A stretch of DNA of 64,000 bases from Deinococcus sp. Arct2-2. Lineage in GTDB: Bacteria > Deinococcota > Deinococci > Deinococcales > Deinococcaceae. The notes beneath the pieces are model-generated. The model saw nothing but the letters and a program-made list of their open reading frames with translations. It had not been told where the DNA came from and searched no databases. How positions within the stretch are numbered: position 1 is the stretch's first letter; each line of letters starts with the position of its first letter. Shown piece by piece: positions 10,408-18,819 of this stretch. Location: assembly GCF_004801315.1 (NCBI RefSeq), contig NZ_SSNW01000005.1:1-64000 (forward strand), given 5' to 3'. Made by a program: the position numbers and the translations under genes.

Positions 10408-10598
10408 GTCTAAGGGTCTAAGGAGGGCAATCGCGTTGCTCACTCCCCTCACCCCGCTGCTTTGCAGCGCCCCTCTCCCACAAGGGGCGAGGGCTGACAG
10501 CAAAGGTAAAAAGCATGGGTTTTTGCCCCTCACCCTTGAGGGGGGAGGCTGGGAGGGGGTGAATGAGCAACGCGATTACCCTCCTTAGACCTTTAGAC
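10408..10598. repeat. Family A intergenic palindromic repeat, copy A3 (best-preserved)
   Basis: The left arm at 10408-10442 and the inverse of the right arm at 10564-10598 match at 33 of 35 positions; they begin GTCTAAGGGTCTAAGGAGGG and end in ATCGCGTTGCTCA. Between them lie internal palindromes around GCTGCTTTGCAGC and CCTCACCCTTGAGGGGGG. The element sits between convergent glpD and M42 peptidase genes and is followed by further TTAGACC repeats up to about 10614. The size and terminal inverted repeats resemble a miniature inverted-repeat element. Confidence 0.8.
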
Positions 10599-10618
10599 CC
10601 TAGACCCTTAGACGCCCT

Positions 10619-11653
10619 TCAACCCCCACCCACATACGCCAACATCAGCGCCCCCGTCGCCTCCAGCGCGTCCGTGTGGGTGCGCTCGTAGGCGTGGCTG
10701 GCGTCTACGCCGGGGCCGATCAGGGCCACCGGATAGTCTCCACCTGCCCGCCAAGCTGCTGTGCCGTCGCTGGCGTAGTAGGGGTACATATCCACACGTA
10801 GCGCGATCCCCGCCCGCGCCGCCGCTGCCCTAATTCTGTTGCTCAACTCGTGGTCATACGGGCCGCCCGAATCGGCCACACACAGCGTCACATGGTGTTC
10901 ACTGCTGGTTTGCCCGTCGCCTATGGCGGCCATGTCTACCGCAATCAGTTCGTCGGTGTGTGGCGGAATGCCAGTGGCAGCCCCGTGTCCCACTTCCTCG
11001 TAGGTGGTGACATGAAAGGCCACTGTGCGGGCGGGCGGCGTGTGCAGCAGCGTGCGCGTGACGCCCAAAAAAACCGCTACTGCTGCCTTGTTGTCCAGAT
11101 GCCGCGCCTTGATATATCCGGCGGGCGTCAGGCGGGGCCGCGCATCGAAACTGACGAAATCGCCTACGCTCATACCCAGAGCGAACGTGTCGGCAGACGA
11201 AAACACGGCCTCGTCCAGCCGCACTTCCATCACACTCTGCTCCCGCTTAAGCTCGCGCAGGCCCGCGCCGTGTACATGCAAACTCTGGCGAATGTTGACC
11301 ACCGTGCCCGTGACCACCCGCCCCGATTGGGTGTGTACCCGCACGTCTTCGCCCTCTACGGTGGCCCAGTCGTACCCGCCCAGCGCACTGAGCAGCAAGC
11401 GACCAGAGTTCTTGACGCCCCGAACCATCGCGCCCAGCGTGTCTACATGCCCACTGAAGGTGACGTGACCCGCCCCCGTTCCGGCCACTTCCCACGTCAG
11501 CGCCCCTTTGCGTGTGCGAACAAAAGGCACGCCCAGCGCCGACAATTCCGCTTCGATCAGGGCCACCGCCGCGCCCGTAAATCCGGTAGGGCTGGGGGTG
11601 TCCAGCAGGCGCAGCAAGATGTCGAGGGTATAGGGCAGGTCTAGAGCTGTCAT
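10619..11653 (-). CDS. M42 family metallopeptidase
   Basis: The 344-residue protein has the M42 di-metal site: GHVD at residues 68-71, the bridging Asp in ARHLDNKAA, the catalytic pair in TTYEEVGHGA, then VDMA and a C-terminal GPGVDASHAYERTH. M42 enzymes are cobalt/zinc aminopeptidases that form large tetrahedral cytosolic particles and trim peptides; related sequences are annotated in osmolyte (NAGGN) clusters, but no such genes are near. The start region has no clear SD or -10 box. Repeat B1 separates it from fabI. Confidence 0.9.
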   Translation of the reverse strand: MTALDLPYTLDILLRLLDTPSPTGFTGAAVALIEAELSALGVPFVRTRKGALTWEVAGTGAGHVTFSGHVDTLGAMVRGVKNSGRLLLSALGGYDWATVEGEDVRVHTQSGRVVTGTVVNIRQSLHVHGAGLRELKREQSVMEVRLDEAVFSSADTFALGMSVGDFVSFDARPRLTPAGYIKARHLDNKAAVAVFLGVTRTLLHTPPARTVAFHVTTYEEVGHGAATGIPPHTDELIAVDMAAIGDGQTSSEHHVTLCVADSGGPYDHELSNRIRAAAARAGIALRVDMYPYYASDGTAAWRAGGDYPVALIGPGVDASHAYERTHTDALEATGALMLAYVGGG

Positions 11654-11685
11654 GGTGCTTCTATGATGCCCCTAAACCCTGCACT

Positions 11686-11868
11686 GTCCTCCCCTCTAAG
11701 GGGGGGCGTTGCGTGAGCAACGGGGGGGTTTATCTTCCAACGTGGCGTGTAAACCCCCCAGTCTGCTTCGCAGCCAGCCCCCCTTAAGGGGAGCGCAACA
11801 GCTTTTGTCCCCATCTTTAAGGGAGGGCATTGCGTCAGCAATGGGGGGTTCACACGCCAACCCCGACG
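11686..11868. repeat. Family B intergenic palindromic repeat, copy B1 (two units)
   Basis: A partial unit (GGGGGGCGTTGCGTGAGCAAC) precedes a full unit that runs from GTGTAAACCCCCC to GGGGGGTTCACAC, which are inverse to one another. Inside are CTGCTTCGCAG, CCCCTTAAGGGG and CATTGCGTCAGCAATG, all palindromic. It fills the gap between the M42 peptidase start and the fabI stop. Confidence 0.75.
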
Positions 11869-11873
11869 CCCTC

Positions 11874-12659
11874 TCAGTCCACTTTCATCGTCATGATGCT
11901 GGCCCCAGCGTCTACGTACACCGTTTGCCCAGTCATGCCGCTCCCCAAATCTGACAGAAGGAACAGGGCCAGTTTGCCCACTTCTTCGGGGGTGGCGTTG
12001 CGGCCCAGTGGCGCGGCGGCGGCGGCCTTTTCGTACATGGCCCCAAAGCCCGGAATAGAGCGGGCGGCGATGGTTCTCATCGGGCCTGCGCTGATGGTGT
12101 TCACGCGCACGCCCGCCGCGCCCATCTCCGAGGCGAGGTAGCGGGTAGCGGCCTCCAGCGCGGCTTTGGCGACGCCCATCACGTTGTATTTGGGCACCAC
12201 CTGCTGAGATGCGTGGTAGGTCAGGCTGACGATGCTGCCGCCCGCATTCAGCAGCGGTTCGGCGTGGCGGGCCGCAGAAACGAGGGTGTAGGCGCTGACG
12301 CTGAGGGCCGTGTTCCAGTCTTCGGGCGTGGTGTCTACGAAGCGGCCCTCCATCGCGCTGCGGGGCGCAAAGCCGATGGAATGCACCAGCATGTCCAACG
12401 TGCCAAATTCCGCCTTCACGCGGGCAAACAGGGCCGTCAGGTCTTCTTCGCTGGTGGCGTCGGCCTGCTGCGTCCACACGCCTTCCTTGCCCGCCAGCAG
12501 CTTGTCCAGTTCTCCCTTCAGGCGCTCGCCCTGATAAGAAAACCCCACGCGGCACCCGGCGGCCAGCAGTTGCTCGGCAATGGCCCAGCCGAGGCTGCGG
12601 GCGTTGGCGACGCCCATCACGAGGGCGGTTTTGCTGGACAGATCGACGCTGATACTCAT
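11874..12659 (-). CDS. fabI: Enoyl-[acyl-carrier-protein] reductase
   Basis: The 261-residue SDR has FabI hallmarks: the N-terminal nucleotide loop GVANARSLGWAIA, the segment HSIGFAP, and the active-site Tyr and Lys in TYHASQQVVPKYNVMGVAKAAL with the Tyr-x6-Lys type of spacing. It reduces the trans-2-enoyl-ACP double bond in the last step of fatty-acid elongation. TACAGT lies 7 bases before the ATG, so the message is probably leaderless; longer in-frame starts lack family sequence. Confidence 0.96.
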   Translation of the reverse strand: MSISVDLSSKTALVMGVANARSLGWAIAEQLLAAGCRVGFSYQGERLKGELDKLLAGKEGVWTQQADATSEEDLTALFARVKAEFGTLDMLVHSIGFAPRSAMEGRFVDTTPEDWNTALSVSAYTLVSAARHAEPLLNAGGSIVSLTYHASQQVVPKYNVMGVAKAALEAATRYLASEMGAAGVRVNTISAGPMRTIAARSIPGFGAMYEKAAAAAPLGRNATPEEVGKLALFLLSDLGSGMTGQTVYVDAGASIMTMKVD

Positions 12660-12895
12660 GGGAGCGACTGTAGCAGTGTGCGGGGGCAGGCTGCTGAAAT
12701 GGGTACAGAGTTTAATTGGATGGATTTGATTGGATAGACTGAATTTGGATGGCGTTGGACATGCCGTGTGCAGGTCTAAGGGTCTAAGGACTGCGGCAGT
12801 TAAAGCAGAAGCTGTACGACAGCGGCGAACGCCGACTTTACGAATCACCCTCAGAACGACAACCCCGCCTAAGCCTCACACGCTATCCTCTGCGG
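12660..12895. other. Divergent intergenic region with a repeat fragment
   Basis: It separates fabI and the PBP4-type gene. It contains the fabI leaderless -10 box at the left end, a short family A fragment GGTCTAAGGGTCTAAGGAC at 12773-12791, and the dacB -10 box TATCCT at 12884-12889. Nothing else was recognised. Confidence 0.5.
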
Positions 12896-14287
12896 GTGCG
12901 CCGCCTGCTGACCATTTGTACCCTTATCCTGATTTCTGGCAACTTGGCGGCCCTCTCGCCCACCACGCCCATTGCTGTGCATCTGGTGCGCGATCCCGGC
13001 CTCAGCGCAGGCGTGCGCGACGCGTTGCGGGACGTGCCAGACGGCGTGCAAGTCTCGATACTGGTACGCGAAGTGGGCGGCGGGGCGGTGCTGGAAGCCC
13101 AACAGCCCGACTTGTCTCTGATTCCGGCGAGCACTCAAAAACTGGTAACGGCGGCCTCGGTGCTAGTCGACCGGGGCGGCGCGGGCGGGTGGTGGAGTAC
13201 CGAACTGACCGTGCCAGCCGCAGAAGTGGGGCAAAAGAATGTCTCGGCCTTGACCCTGCGTGGCGGTGCCGACCCGACCCTGAGTGTGGCGGGCGGCCCC
13301 AACAGCCTGCGGGCACTGGCAAAACAAGCCTTCGCGCGTGGCCTGCGCCGCGTAAAGGCTGTGCAGCTCGATGAATCCCCGATGCAGGCGGGCGGCTGGA
13401 CTGACCTGATCGTGGGCGTGCCCATGACTGCGGTGCGCCTGAGCGAGTGGGACACCAACCCACCTCTATCGGCGCAGGAAGCGCGGGCCAGAGCGGGCGC
13501 GGCGCTGATAGCCGAACTGCGGCGGGCGGGCATCGCGGTGGATGCGGACGGGGTGGGCGTGGCCCCCAAGTTCACGCCGTATCTGGCCCCTGCCCGCGTG
13601 GACGAACAAGGTAAACCCCTGCCGCCCGACCCGCTGATTCCGGTCAAGCGCCGCCCAGAACACGGGATTGCCAGTGTGCGAAGTGGCTCGCCCGCGCCGT
13701 TGTTGGCTGCGGTTTTGCGACCCAGCGACAACCTCAAGGCCGAAGAACTGCTGGGCACACTGGCCGCCACACCATCAGGGCGCGGCACGTTGGCGGGGGC
13801 GTTGTTGCGTGAGCGGGCTGCGCTGCGGCGCATGGGCATAGACCTGACTGGCGTGGAGCTGGCCGATGGCAGCGGCCTGAGCCGAGACAATCGCCTCACC
13901 GCCCGCACTCAAGTTCAGTTACTGAGCGTGCTGTACGACTTGCCGTATGCCGCAGCCAAAGCATCTGCCACTCTGCCCGCCGCCGTGTACCGCGCCCGCC
14001 GCAACGTCTTTGCCGAAGCTCTGCCCCGAGCAGGCACCGGCGACAACAATCCCGCCCATACCGGACGCGGCGGCACGATGGCCCTGAGATTGCAGAATTC
14101 TGGGTTGGACGTGCGGGCCAAAACTGGAACGCTGCCCGGAGTAAGTGCGTTGGCGGGTTATGTCACGGCCAAAAGTGGCAAAACACTGGCCTTTGCCATC
14201 ATGATGAACGGCCCCGAAACCACGCCGATTCTGACCCTGCGCGGCGTGCAAGACCGGATGGTGCGGGCCATCGCGGCGGCGCACTGA
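12896..14287 (+). CDS. dacB: D-alanyl-D-alanine carboxypeptidase/endopeptidase (PBP4, class C)
   Basis: The 463-residue exported protein has an N-terminal hydrophobic signal. The serine penicillin-binding motifs are in order: SxxK at residues 79-82 (PASTQK), an SxN-type motif in DGSGLSRDN and KTG in [11 protein letters not shown]. This is the PBP4/DacB family, which trims D-Ala and cleaves peptide crosslinks in the cell wall. The start is GTG: TATCCT at 12884-12889 lies exactly 6 bases upstream, which marks a leaderless message. Confidence 0.92.
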   Translation: MRRLLTICTLILISGNLAALSPTTPIAVHLVRDPGLSAGVRDALRDVPDGVQVSILVREVGGGAVLEAQQPDLSLIPASTQKLVTAASVLVDRGGAGGWWSTELTVPAAEVGQKNVSALTLRGGADPTLSVAGGPNSLRALAKQAFARGLRRVKAVQLDESPMQAGGWTDLIVGVPMTAVRLSEWDTNPPLSAQEARARAGAALIAELRRAGIAVDADGVGVAPKFTPYLAPARVDEQGKPLPPDPLIPVKRRPEHGIASVRSGSPAPLLAAVLRPSDNLKAEELLGTLAATPSGRGTLAGALLRERAALRRMGIDLTGVELADGSGLSRDNRLTARTQVQLLSVLYDLPYAAAKASATLPAAVYRARRNVFAEALPRAGTGDNNPAHTGRGGTMALRLQNSGLDVRAKTGTLPGVSALAGYVTAKSGKTLAFAIMMNGPETTPILTLRGVQDRMVRAIAAAH

Positions 14288-14396
14288 GCTGCACCCATCT
14301 CCTGAGATTCCTTTGAGGACAACCTCAAGGCTGACTTAGGCCGTCTTGGTGGCCTTGCGCCCCGTTTTTGCCGCGCTCTGCCACTAGGGTAGAGCC

Positions 14397-15380
14397 ATGA
14401 CGTTCAAGCAGCGCGGGTTCGGCGTGGCAATTTCAGCTCTCCTCCTGTGTTCTCCAGCGGGGGCGCAGTCGGCAGCGGCCCTCGCCAAGCTGGACGCGGC
14501 CCAAATGAGTATTCCGGCGGCGCGTGCCAAAGCGTTTCAGGGCAGTGCGCTGACTGTGCAGCAAAACCTGCGTGCGGGTGCAAACTACTCGCGGCAAGTC
14601 GTGAGCTACCAGTCGGACGGGCTACGGATCAATGCCCTCCTGACCGTGCCCAACGGTGCGCCGCCTAAGGGTGGCTGGCCTACCATCGTGTTCAATCATG
14701 GGTACATTCCGCCCAATGTGTACCGCACGACGGAGCGCTACGTGGCCTATCAAGACGCCTTTGCACGGGCCGGGTTTATCACCCTCAAAAGCGATTACCG
14801 GGGGCATGGCAGCAGTCAGGGCGAGGCGCTCGGCGGCTATTTCGCCCCCGATTACACCACCGACGTGATGAACGCCCTAGCAAGCCTCAAGGCCGATAAG
14901 CGTGTAAACCCGGCCCGAATCGGGATGTGGGGCCACTCGATGGGCGGCTTCCTGACGTTGCGGGCCATGGTGATAGACCGGCAAGTGAAAGCAGGTGTGA
15001 TTTGGGCGGGCGTGGTGGGCGACTACAACCAAATTATCAACGAGTGGCGCAGCCCGGTTCCAGCATCTATTCCCAAGTCGGTGCTGGCGCTGAGGCAAAA
15101 AGCAGTTGCCAAATACGGCACGCCGCAAGCCAATCCCAAGTTCTGGAATACGCTGGCGGCCAATTCCTACCTCAGTGACCTCGGCGGCCCGATTCAGCTC
15201 CACATCGGCACGGCTGACAACGATGTGCCAGTGGCCTTCCATACTCGCCTGACCGCCCAACTGAAGGCCATCGGCAAGCCCGTGCAAAGCTACGTGTATC
15301 CCGGCGACAACCACGACCTGAGCCGAAATCTGATCACCGCCCTGAACAGAAGCGTGGCTTTCTTCAAGGCGAATCTGTAA
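14397..15380 (+). CDS. Secreted alpha/beta hydrolase (prolyl-oligopeptidase-like), first of a duplicated pair
   Basis: The 327-residue protein starts with a Sec signal peptide ending near AGAQS, then a serine hydrolase domain with GHSMGG (nucleophile S181), an acidic residue region HIGTADNDVP and the His in GDNHDLS. TAGGGT lies 6 bases before the ATG (leaderless). It is followed 5 bases later by a close paralogue; long stretches around YSRQVVSYQSDGLRINALL are identical in both. The substrate is unknown; dipeptidyl-peptidase or esterase activity is possible. Confidence 0.85.
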   Translation: MTFKQRGFGVAISALLLCSPAGAQSAAALAKLDAAQMSIPAARAKAFQGSALTVQQNLRAGANYSRQVVSYQSDGLRINALLTVPNGAPPKGGWPTIVFNHGYIPPNVYRTTERYVAYQDAFARAGFITLKSDYRGHGSSQGEALGGYFAPDYTTDVMNALASLKADKRVNPARIGMWGHSMGGFLTLRAMVIDRQVKAGVIWAGVVGDYNQIINEWRSPVPASIPKSVLALRQKAVAKYGTPQANPKFWNTLAANSYLSDLGGPIQLHIGTADNDVPVAFHTRLTAQLKAIGKPVQSYVYPGDNHDLSRNLITALNRSVAFFKANL

Positions 15381-15385
15381 GCGCG

Positions 15386-16429
15386 ATGCGGCGTCTGGTG
15401 CAACTGGGGTTACTACTGCTGGTGGCGGGTGCGGGCTGGGTAGCCGTGACCCAGCCGGAGAATCTGCCGTTCGCGCTACCGGGAAATTCAGCGAGTCAGC
15501 CGACGACTTCCACTCCATCTGACCCCACCGCACCTGCCCCAAACGGCACCCTGACCGACACGGCCCTGACGGCACTGGTGTCGCGGCAGCCCATCAGTGT
15601 GCAGGCGCTCCGGGCGCGGCAATATCCCGGCAGCGCCCTGACGGTGCGTGAAACTTTGCGGGCCGGGGCCAACTATTCGCGGCAAGTCGTCAGCTACCAG
15701 TCGGATGGGCTACGAATCAATGCCCTGCTGACCGTGCCCAACGGTGCGCCGCCGCCGGGGGGCTGGCCTGCCATCGTGTTCAATCACGGCTACATTCCGC
15801 CCGACGAGTACCGCACCACCGAACGCTATGTGGCCTACCAAGACGCCTTTGCCAGAGCCGGATTCGTGACCCTGAAGAGCGATTACCGGGGACACGGCAG
15901 CAGTGAGGGCGAGGCACTCGGCGGCTACAACGACCCCGGCTATACGGTAGACGTGCTGAACGCCGCCGCCAGCCTGAAGGCCGACAAGCGCGTGAATCCG
16001 GCGCGGCTGGGGCTGTGGGGCCACTCAATGGGGGGCCAACTGAGTTTGCGGGCCATGCTGGTTGATAAAAGCCTTAAAGCCGCGTCGCTGTGGGCGGGCG
16101 TAGTCGCGGGCTATGACGTGTTGGCGACCGATTGGAACCCGCCTGCCACTGGCCCCAAACCCACGCTAGACCGCCTGAACCGCCGTTATCTGCGGGCACT
16201 CAGCCCCAATGCCCTGCTGCGCGACCTAAACGGCAGGCCCATTCAGCTTCATCACGGCACGGGCGACGCCGATGTGCCCTACGCCTTTCAGAAAGCCTTG
16301 GCCGACGACTTGCGGGCCGCTGGGCAGGGTGTGGAAGCTTACCGCTACGAGGGCGACAACCACAATTTGAGCCAGAATTTGCAAGTGGCCCTCCGGCGCA
16401 GCGTGGCATTTTTTAAGGCCAATCTGTGA
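15386..16429 (+). CDS. Alpha/beta hydrolase, second of a duplicated pair
   Basis: The 347-residue protein has an N-terminal hydrophobic segment (a signal or anchor) and a Pro/Thr-rich linker to about residue 55, then a hydrolase domain nearly identical to its neighbour in the middle: GHSMGG with S214, GTGDADVP and GDNHNLS. The start lies 5 bases after the stop of the first copy with no ribosome site of its own, so translation is probably coupled. The region before the catalytic serine is more similar than the C-terminal half, where the two have diverged. Confidence 0.85.
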   Translation: MRRLVQLGLLLLVAGAGWVAVTQPENLPFALPGNSASQPTTSTPSDPTAPAPNGTLTDTALTALVSRQPISVQALRARQYPGSALTVRETLRAGANYSRQVVSYQSDGLRINALLTVPNGAPPPGGWPAIVFNHGYIPPDEYRTTERYVAYQDAFARAGFVTLKSDYRGHGSSEGEALGGYNDPGYTVDVLNAAASLKADKRVNPARLGLWGHSMGGQLSLRAMLVDKSLKAASLWAGVVAGYDVLATDWNPPATGPKPTLDRLNRRYLRALSPNALLRDLNGRPIQLHHGTGDADVPYAFQKALADDLRAAGQGVEAYRYEGDNHNLSQNLQVALRRSVAFFKANL

Positions 16430-16460
16430 ACTTTCATGCTTACAGGAGTAGTCTCGGTCT

Positions 16461-17177
16461 ATGACAGCAGCAACTCCGGCAGGCAAAGTTCTTCTTATTA
16501 CGGGCGCGAGTACGGGCATCGGCGCGGCCACAGCGCGGCAGGCAGTGCAGGCAGGCTGGCGCGTGGCGCTCTTGGCCCGCAGCGAGGACAAATTGCAGGC
16601 GTTGGCCGCAGAATTGGGCGAGGAACAGGCCATCGCCCTCCGCGCCGACGTGACCCAGTGGCCTGACTTAGAGCGGGCGGTGGACGCCACGCTGGAACGT
16701 TTTGGGCAGCTAGACGCGGCCCTTGCCAACGCAGGATTCACGGCAGGTGCGCCCCGCTACGCCACTGGCGACCCCACGCCCGACGAGTGGCGCGACATGA
16801 TCCTGACCAACGTGTTGGGGGCTGCCCTCACCGCCCGTGCCACGTTGCCGCACCTGATCGGCAGCCGGGGCCACCTGTTGTTGGTGGGGTCTGTGGCCGG
16901 AAGAGTCGCCACCCCCGGCCCCTACAGTGCCACCAAATGGGCGATTTCGGGCATGGGCGAAAGCATCCGGCGCGAAGTGAGCGCACAGGGCGTGCGCGTG
17001 ACCACCATTGAACCGGGCCGAGTCGAAACTCCGTTTTGGGCGGAAGGCAAGAAGCCACCAAACGCCGAATTCTTGCAAGACGACGATGTGGCCCGCGCTA
17101 TTTTGTACGCGCTCCAGCAGCCCGCGCATGTGGCGATCAACGAATTGCTGATCCGCCCGACGACGCAGGACGTCTAA
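16461..17177 (+). CDS. SDR family oxidoreductase
   Basis: The 238-residue classical short-chain dehydrogenase has TGASTGIG near residue 13, an ANAG-type ALANAGF, and catalytic YSATK with the upstream serine in VGSVAGR. It ends with a segment like those of YdfG/serine dehydrogenase-type proteins (HVAINELLIRPTTQ). The substrate is not predictable. TAGTCT lies 6 bases before the ATG, so it has its own leaderless promoter despite following the hydrolase pair by 31 bases. It is convergent with the methyltransferase, 6 bases apart. Confidence 0.88.
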   Translation: MTAATPAGKVLLITGASTGIGAATARQAVQAGWRVALLARSEDKLQALAAELGEEQAIALRADVTQWPDLERAVDATLERFGQLDAALANAGFTAGAPRYATGDPTPDEWRDMILTNVLGAALTARATLPHLIGSRGHLLLVGSVAGRVATPGPYSATKWAISGMGESIRREVSAQGVRVTTIEPGRVETPFWAEGKKPPNAEFLQDDDVARAILYALQQPAHVAINELLIRPTTQDV

Positions 17178-17183
17178 GCGCGA

Positions 17184-17987
17184 TTAGACCTGCCCGACAG
17201 CCAATATATGGGCGCTGACACCCCATAGGTGCGGGTCTGTTTCTGTACGCCGCACCAAGTCCAGCAGCCGCTCCCGGCGTTCTGGGTCAGCCCACAGCAA
17301 GTCAAACTCCGGCACGATGTTGCCCAATCCTTCCACCGCGTACAGGGCTGCATTCGTCAATCCAGCGTCCTCAACCTCGGCCAGCACCTCTGCCGGACTA
17401 TGAAAATAGGCCTCTGTGAACCACCCCAGCGCCGGGTCAGGCGGCAAATGCAGGCCCGTATCGAGGGTGTGCTTCCGCATGGCCGCAAAGCGCGGATCGG
17501 CGTCCATGCCCGCCAGCAGGCCGTCTAGGGCACTGGCTGTGCGGGTAATGACGGCGGCCAACACGACTCCGCCCGCCTTCACACAGCGCCGCGCTTCCCT
17601 TAAGGCCGTCACTCGGTCTGCTCGCCCGGTGAGGTGATAGAGCGGCCCAAACAACAGCGCCGCGTCTGCCGAAGCCGCCGCGTAGGGCAAGGCGCGGGCG
17701 TCGCCCACCACCGCCGATTCCAAACGCGCCAGTGTGGAGTCTTGTTGAACCCGCTCTATGTGCTTGGGCATGGCGTCCAGCAAGTGCACCGAGTAGCCGC
17801 GCTCCAGCAGCCAGCGCGAATACGGCCCGGTGCCGCCGCCGATGTCCAGAATGCGGGCGGGGGCAGGCGGCAAAAACCGCACCATCAGTTCGAGGGTGCG
17901 GACAAATTCCAATTGGTTGCTGCCCTGCAACAGCCGCTCATGCTCCCGATCCTGCTCGTAATAGGCGTTCAGCGGGTCTGAAGACAT
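17184..17987 (-). CDS. Class I SAM-dependent methyltransferase
   Basis: The 267-residue protein has motif I ILDIGGGTGPYS near residue 55, an acidic residue at the end of strand 2 (VHLLDAMPKH), and motif IV ALLFGPLYHL, the pattern of small-molecule methyltransferases (Methyltransf_11/25 type). TAAACT lies 6 bases before the ATG (leaderless). The substrate is unknown. Its stop codon is 6 bases from the convergent SDR stop, leaving no room for a separate terminator. Confidence 0.85.
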   Translation of the reverse strand: MSSDPLNAYYEQDREHERLLQGSNQLEFVRTLELMVRFLPPAPARILDIGGGTGPYSRWLLERGYSVHLLDAMPKHIERVQQDSTLARLESAVVGDARALPYAAASADAALLFGPLYHLTGRADRVTALREARRCVKAGGVVLAAVITRTASALDGLLAGMDADPRFAAMRKHTLDTGLHLPPDPALGWFTEAYFHSPAEVLAEVEDAGLTNAALYAVEGLGNIVPEFDLLWADPERRERLLDLVRRTETDPHLWGVSAHILAVGQV

Positions 17988-18010
17988 GCCGGAAGTTTAG
18001 CCGATAAGGC

Positions 18011-18529
18011 TTAGCGGCTCAGATCGTAGCCCGTGACTTTCTGGCCGGGGCGGGGGTTGGTGGTGCTGATCGCCTCGCGCCTGTCGTACAGGTTCCAGCC
18101 CTGCGTCACGTTCATTTCGGGTGTGAAGCGGGTGGCCGGAACGTTGCCCCCGACTTGGCTATAAATGAGCCACTGCTGGTTGCGGGCCACGCTGTCCACT
18201 TCGGTACCGTCTAGGGAAGCGTTGTTGTTGGCGTCGTTGTAGGCCACCACCTGATAGACGCCTGCCACGCCCGGCACGTTGGGCAAATCCACGCCAAAAT
18301 TCCAAGAATTGATGCCCGTGCTGACTACATTTTGGGCCAAATTGCTGTTGTTGGTCACGACTTCGGGAAAGCCTGCGCCGACCAAAGCAAGGCGCAAGCG
18401 GGGATCATTTCCCCAACTGCCGCCCAAGCTGCCGCTGACATCGTAGGTGTCGGGCGCTTGGATGCCACGCGGCCCGCAGGCGGCCAGAGCCAAAGGAATG
18501 CACAAGAGCAGAAGGGCAGATTTTCTCAT
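18011..18529 (-). CDS. Putative lipoprotein of unknown function
   Basis: The 172-residue protein has a signal peptide with the lipobox LAAC (cysteine about residue 18), so the mature part should be lipid-anchored. The mature region is Asn/Gly-rich with AYNDANNNASLDGTE, which resembles a calcium-binding-like DxNNN loop, and has no enzyme motif. TAATCT lies 6 bases before the ATG (leaderless). It follows the methyltransferase start by 23 bases on the same strand, but each has its own -10 box. Confidence 0.75.
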   Translation of the reverse strand: MRKSALLLLCIPLALAACGPRGIQAPDTYDVSGSLGGSWGNDPRLRLALVGAGFPEVVTNNSNLAQNVVSTGINSWNFGVDLPNVPGVAGVYQVVAYNDANNNASLDGTEVDSVARNQQWLIYSQVGGNVPATRFTPEMNVTQGWNLYDRREAISTTNPRPGQKVTGYDLSR

Positions 18530-18687
18530 ATGCCTAGATTAAAGCGTGAAACTGATGGGAGCGTGAAGCGGCACTCATTCCAGAAAACCTACTCAGGCCC
18601 TATGCGCCACTTTGCCGATGTGCCGGAGCGGGCAGAGGCGGCAGACTAGGGCCGAACACAGAGCCACACACAGAGGGAGGGCGCAGA

Positions 18688-18771
18688 ATGCAAGACAAAA
18701 CAGATTCGGACGATTGGCGAAGGACACCAACGGGCGACAGCGGAAGCACACGCCGCGCCCCCACCCCCTAA
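18688..18771 (+). CDS. Possible 27-residue leader or small protein upstream of rtcB
   Basis: A short ORF, MQDKTDSDDWRRTPTGDS..., is preceded by GGAGG at 18676-18680, 7 bases from the ATG. It is hydrophilic and ends 48 bases before the RtcB start. There is no homology to support it; the good ribosome site is the only evidence. It could be a leader peptide for rtcB. Confidence 0.35.
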   Translation: MQDKTDSDDWRRTPTGDSGSTRRAPTP

Positions 18772-18819
18772 CACGCGGGCAAGCGAGCAGCACAGCGGCT
18801 TCCCGCACAAGGACTGACG

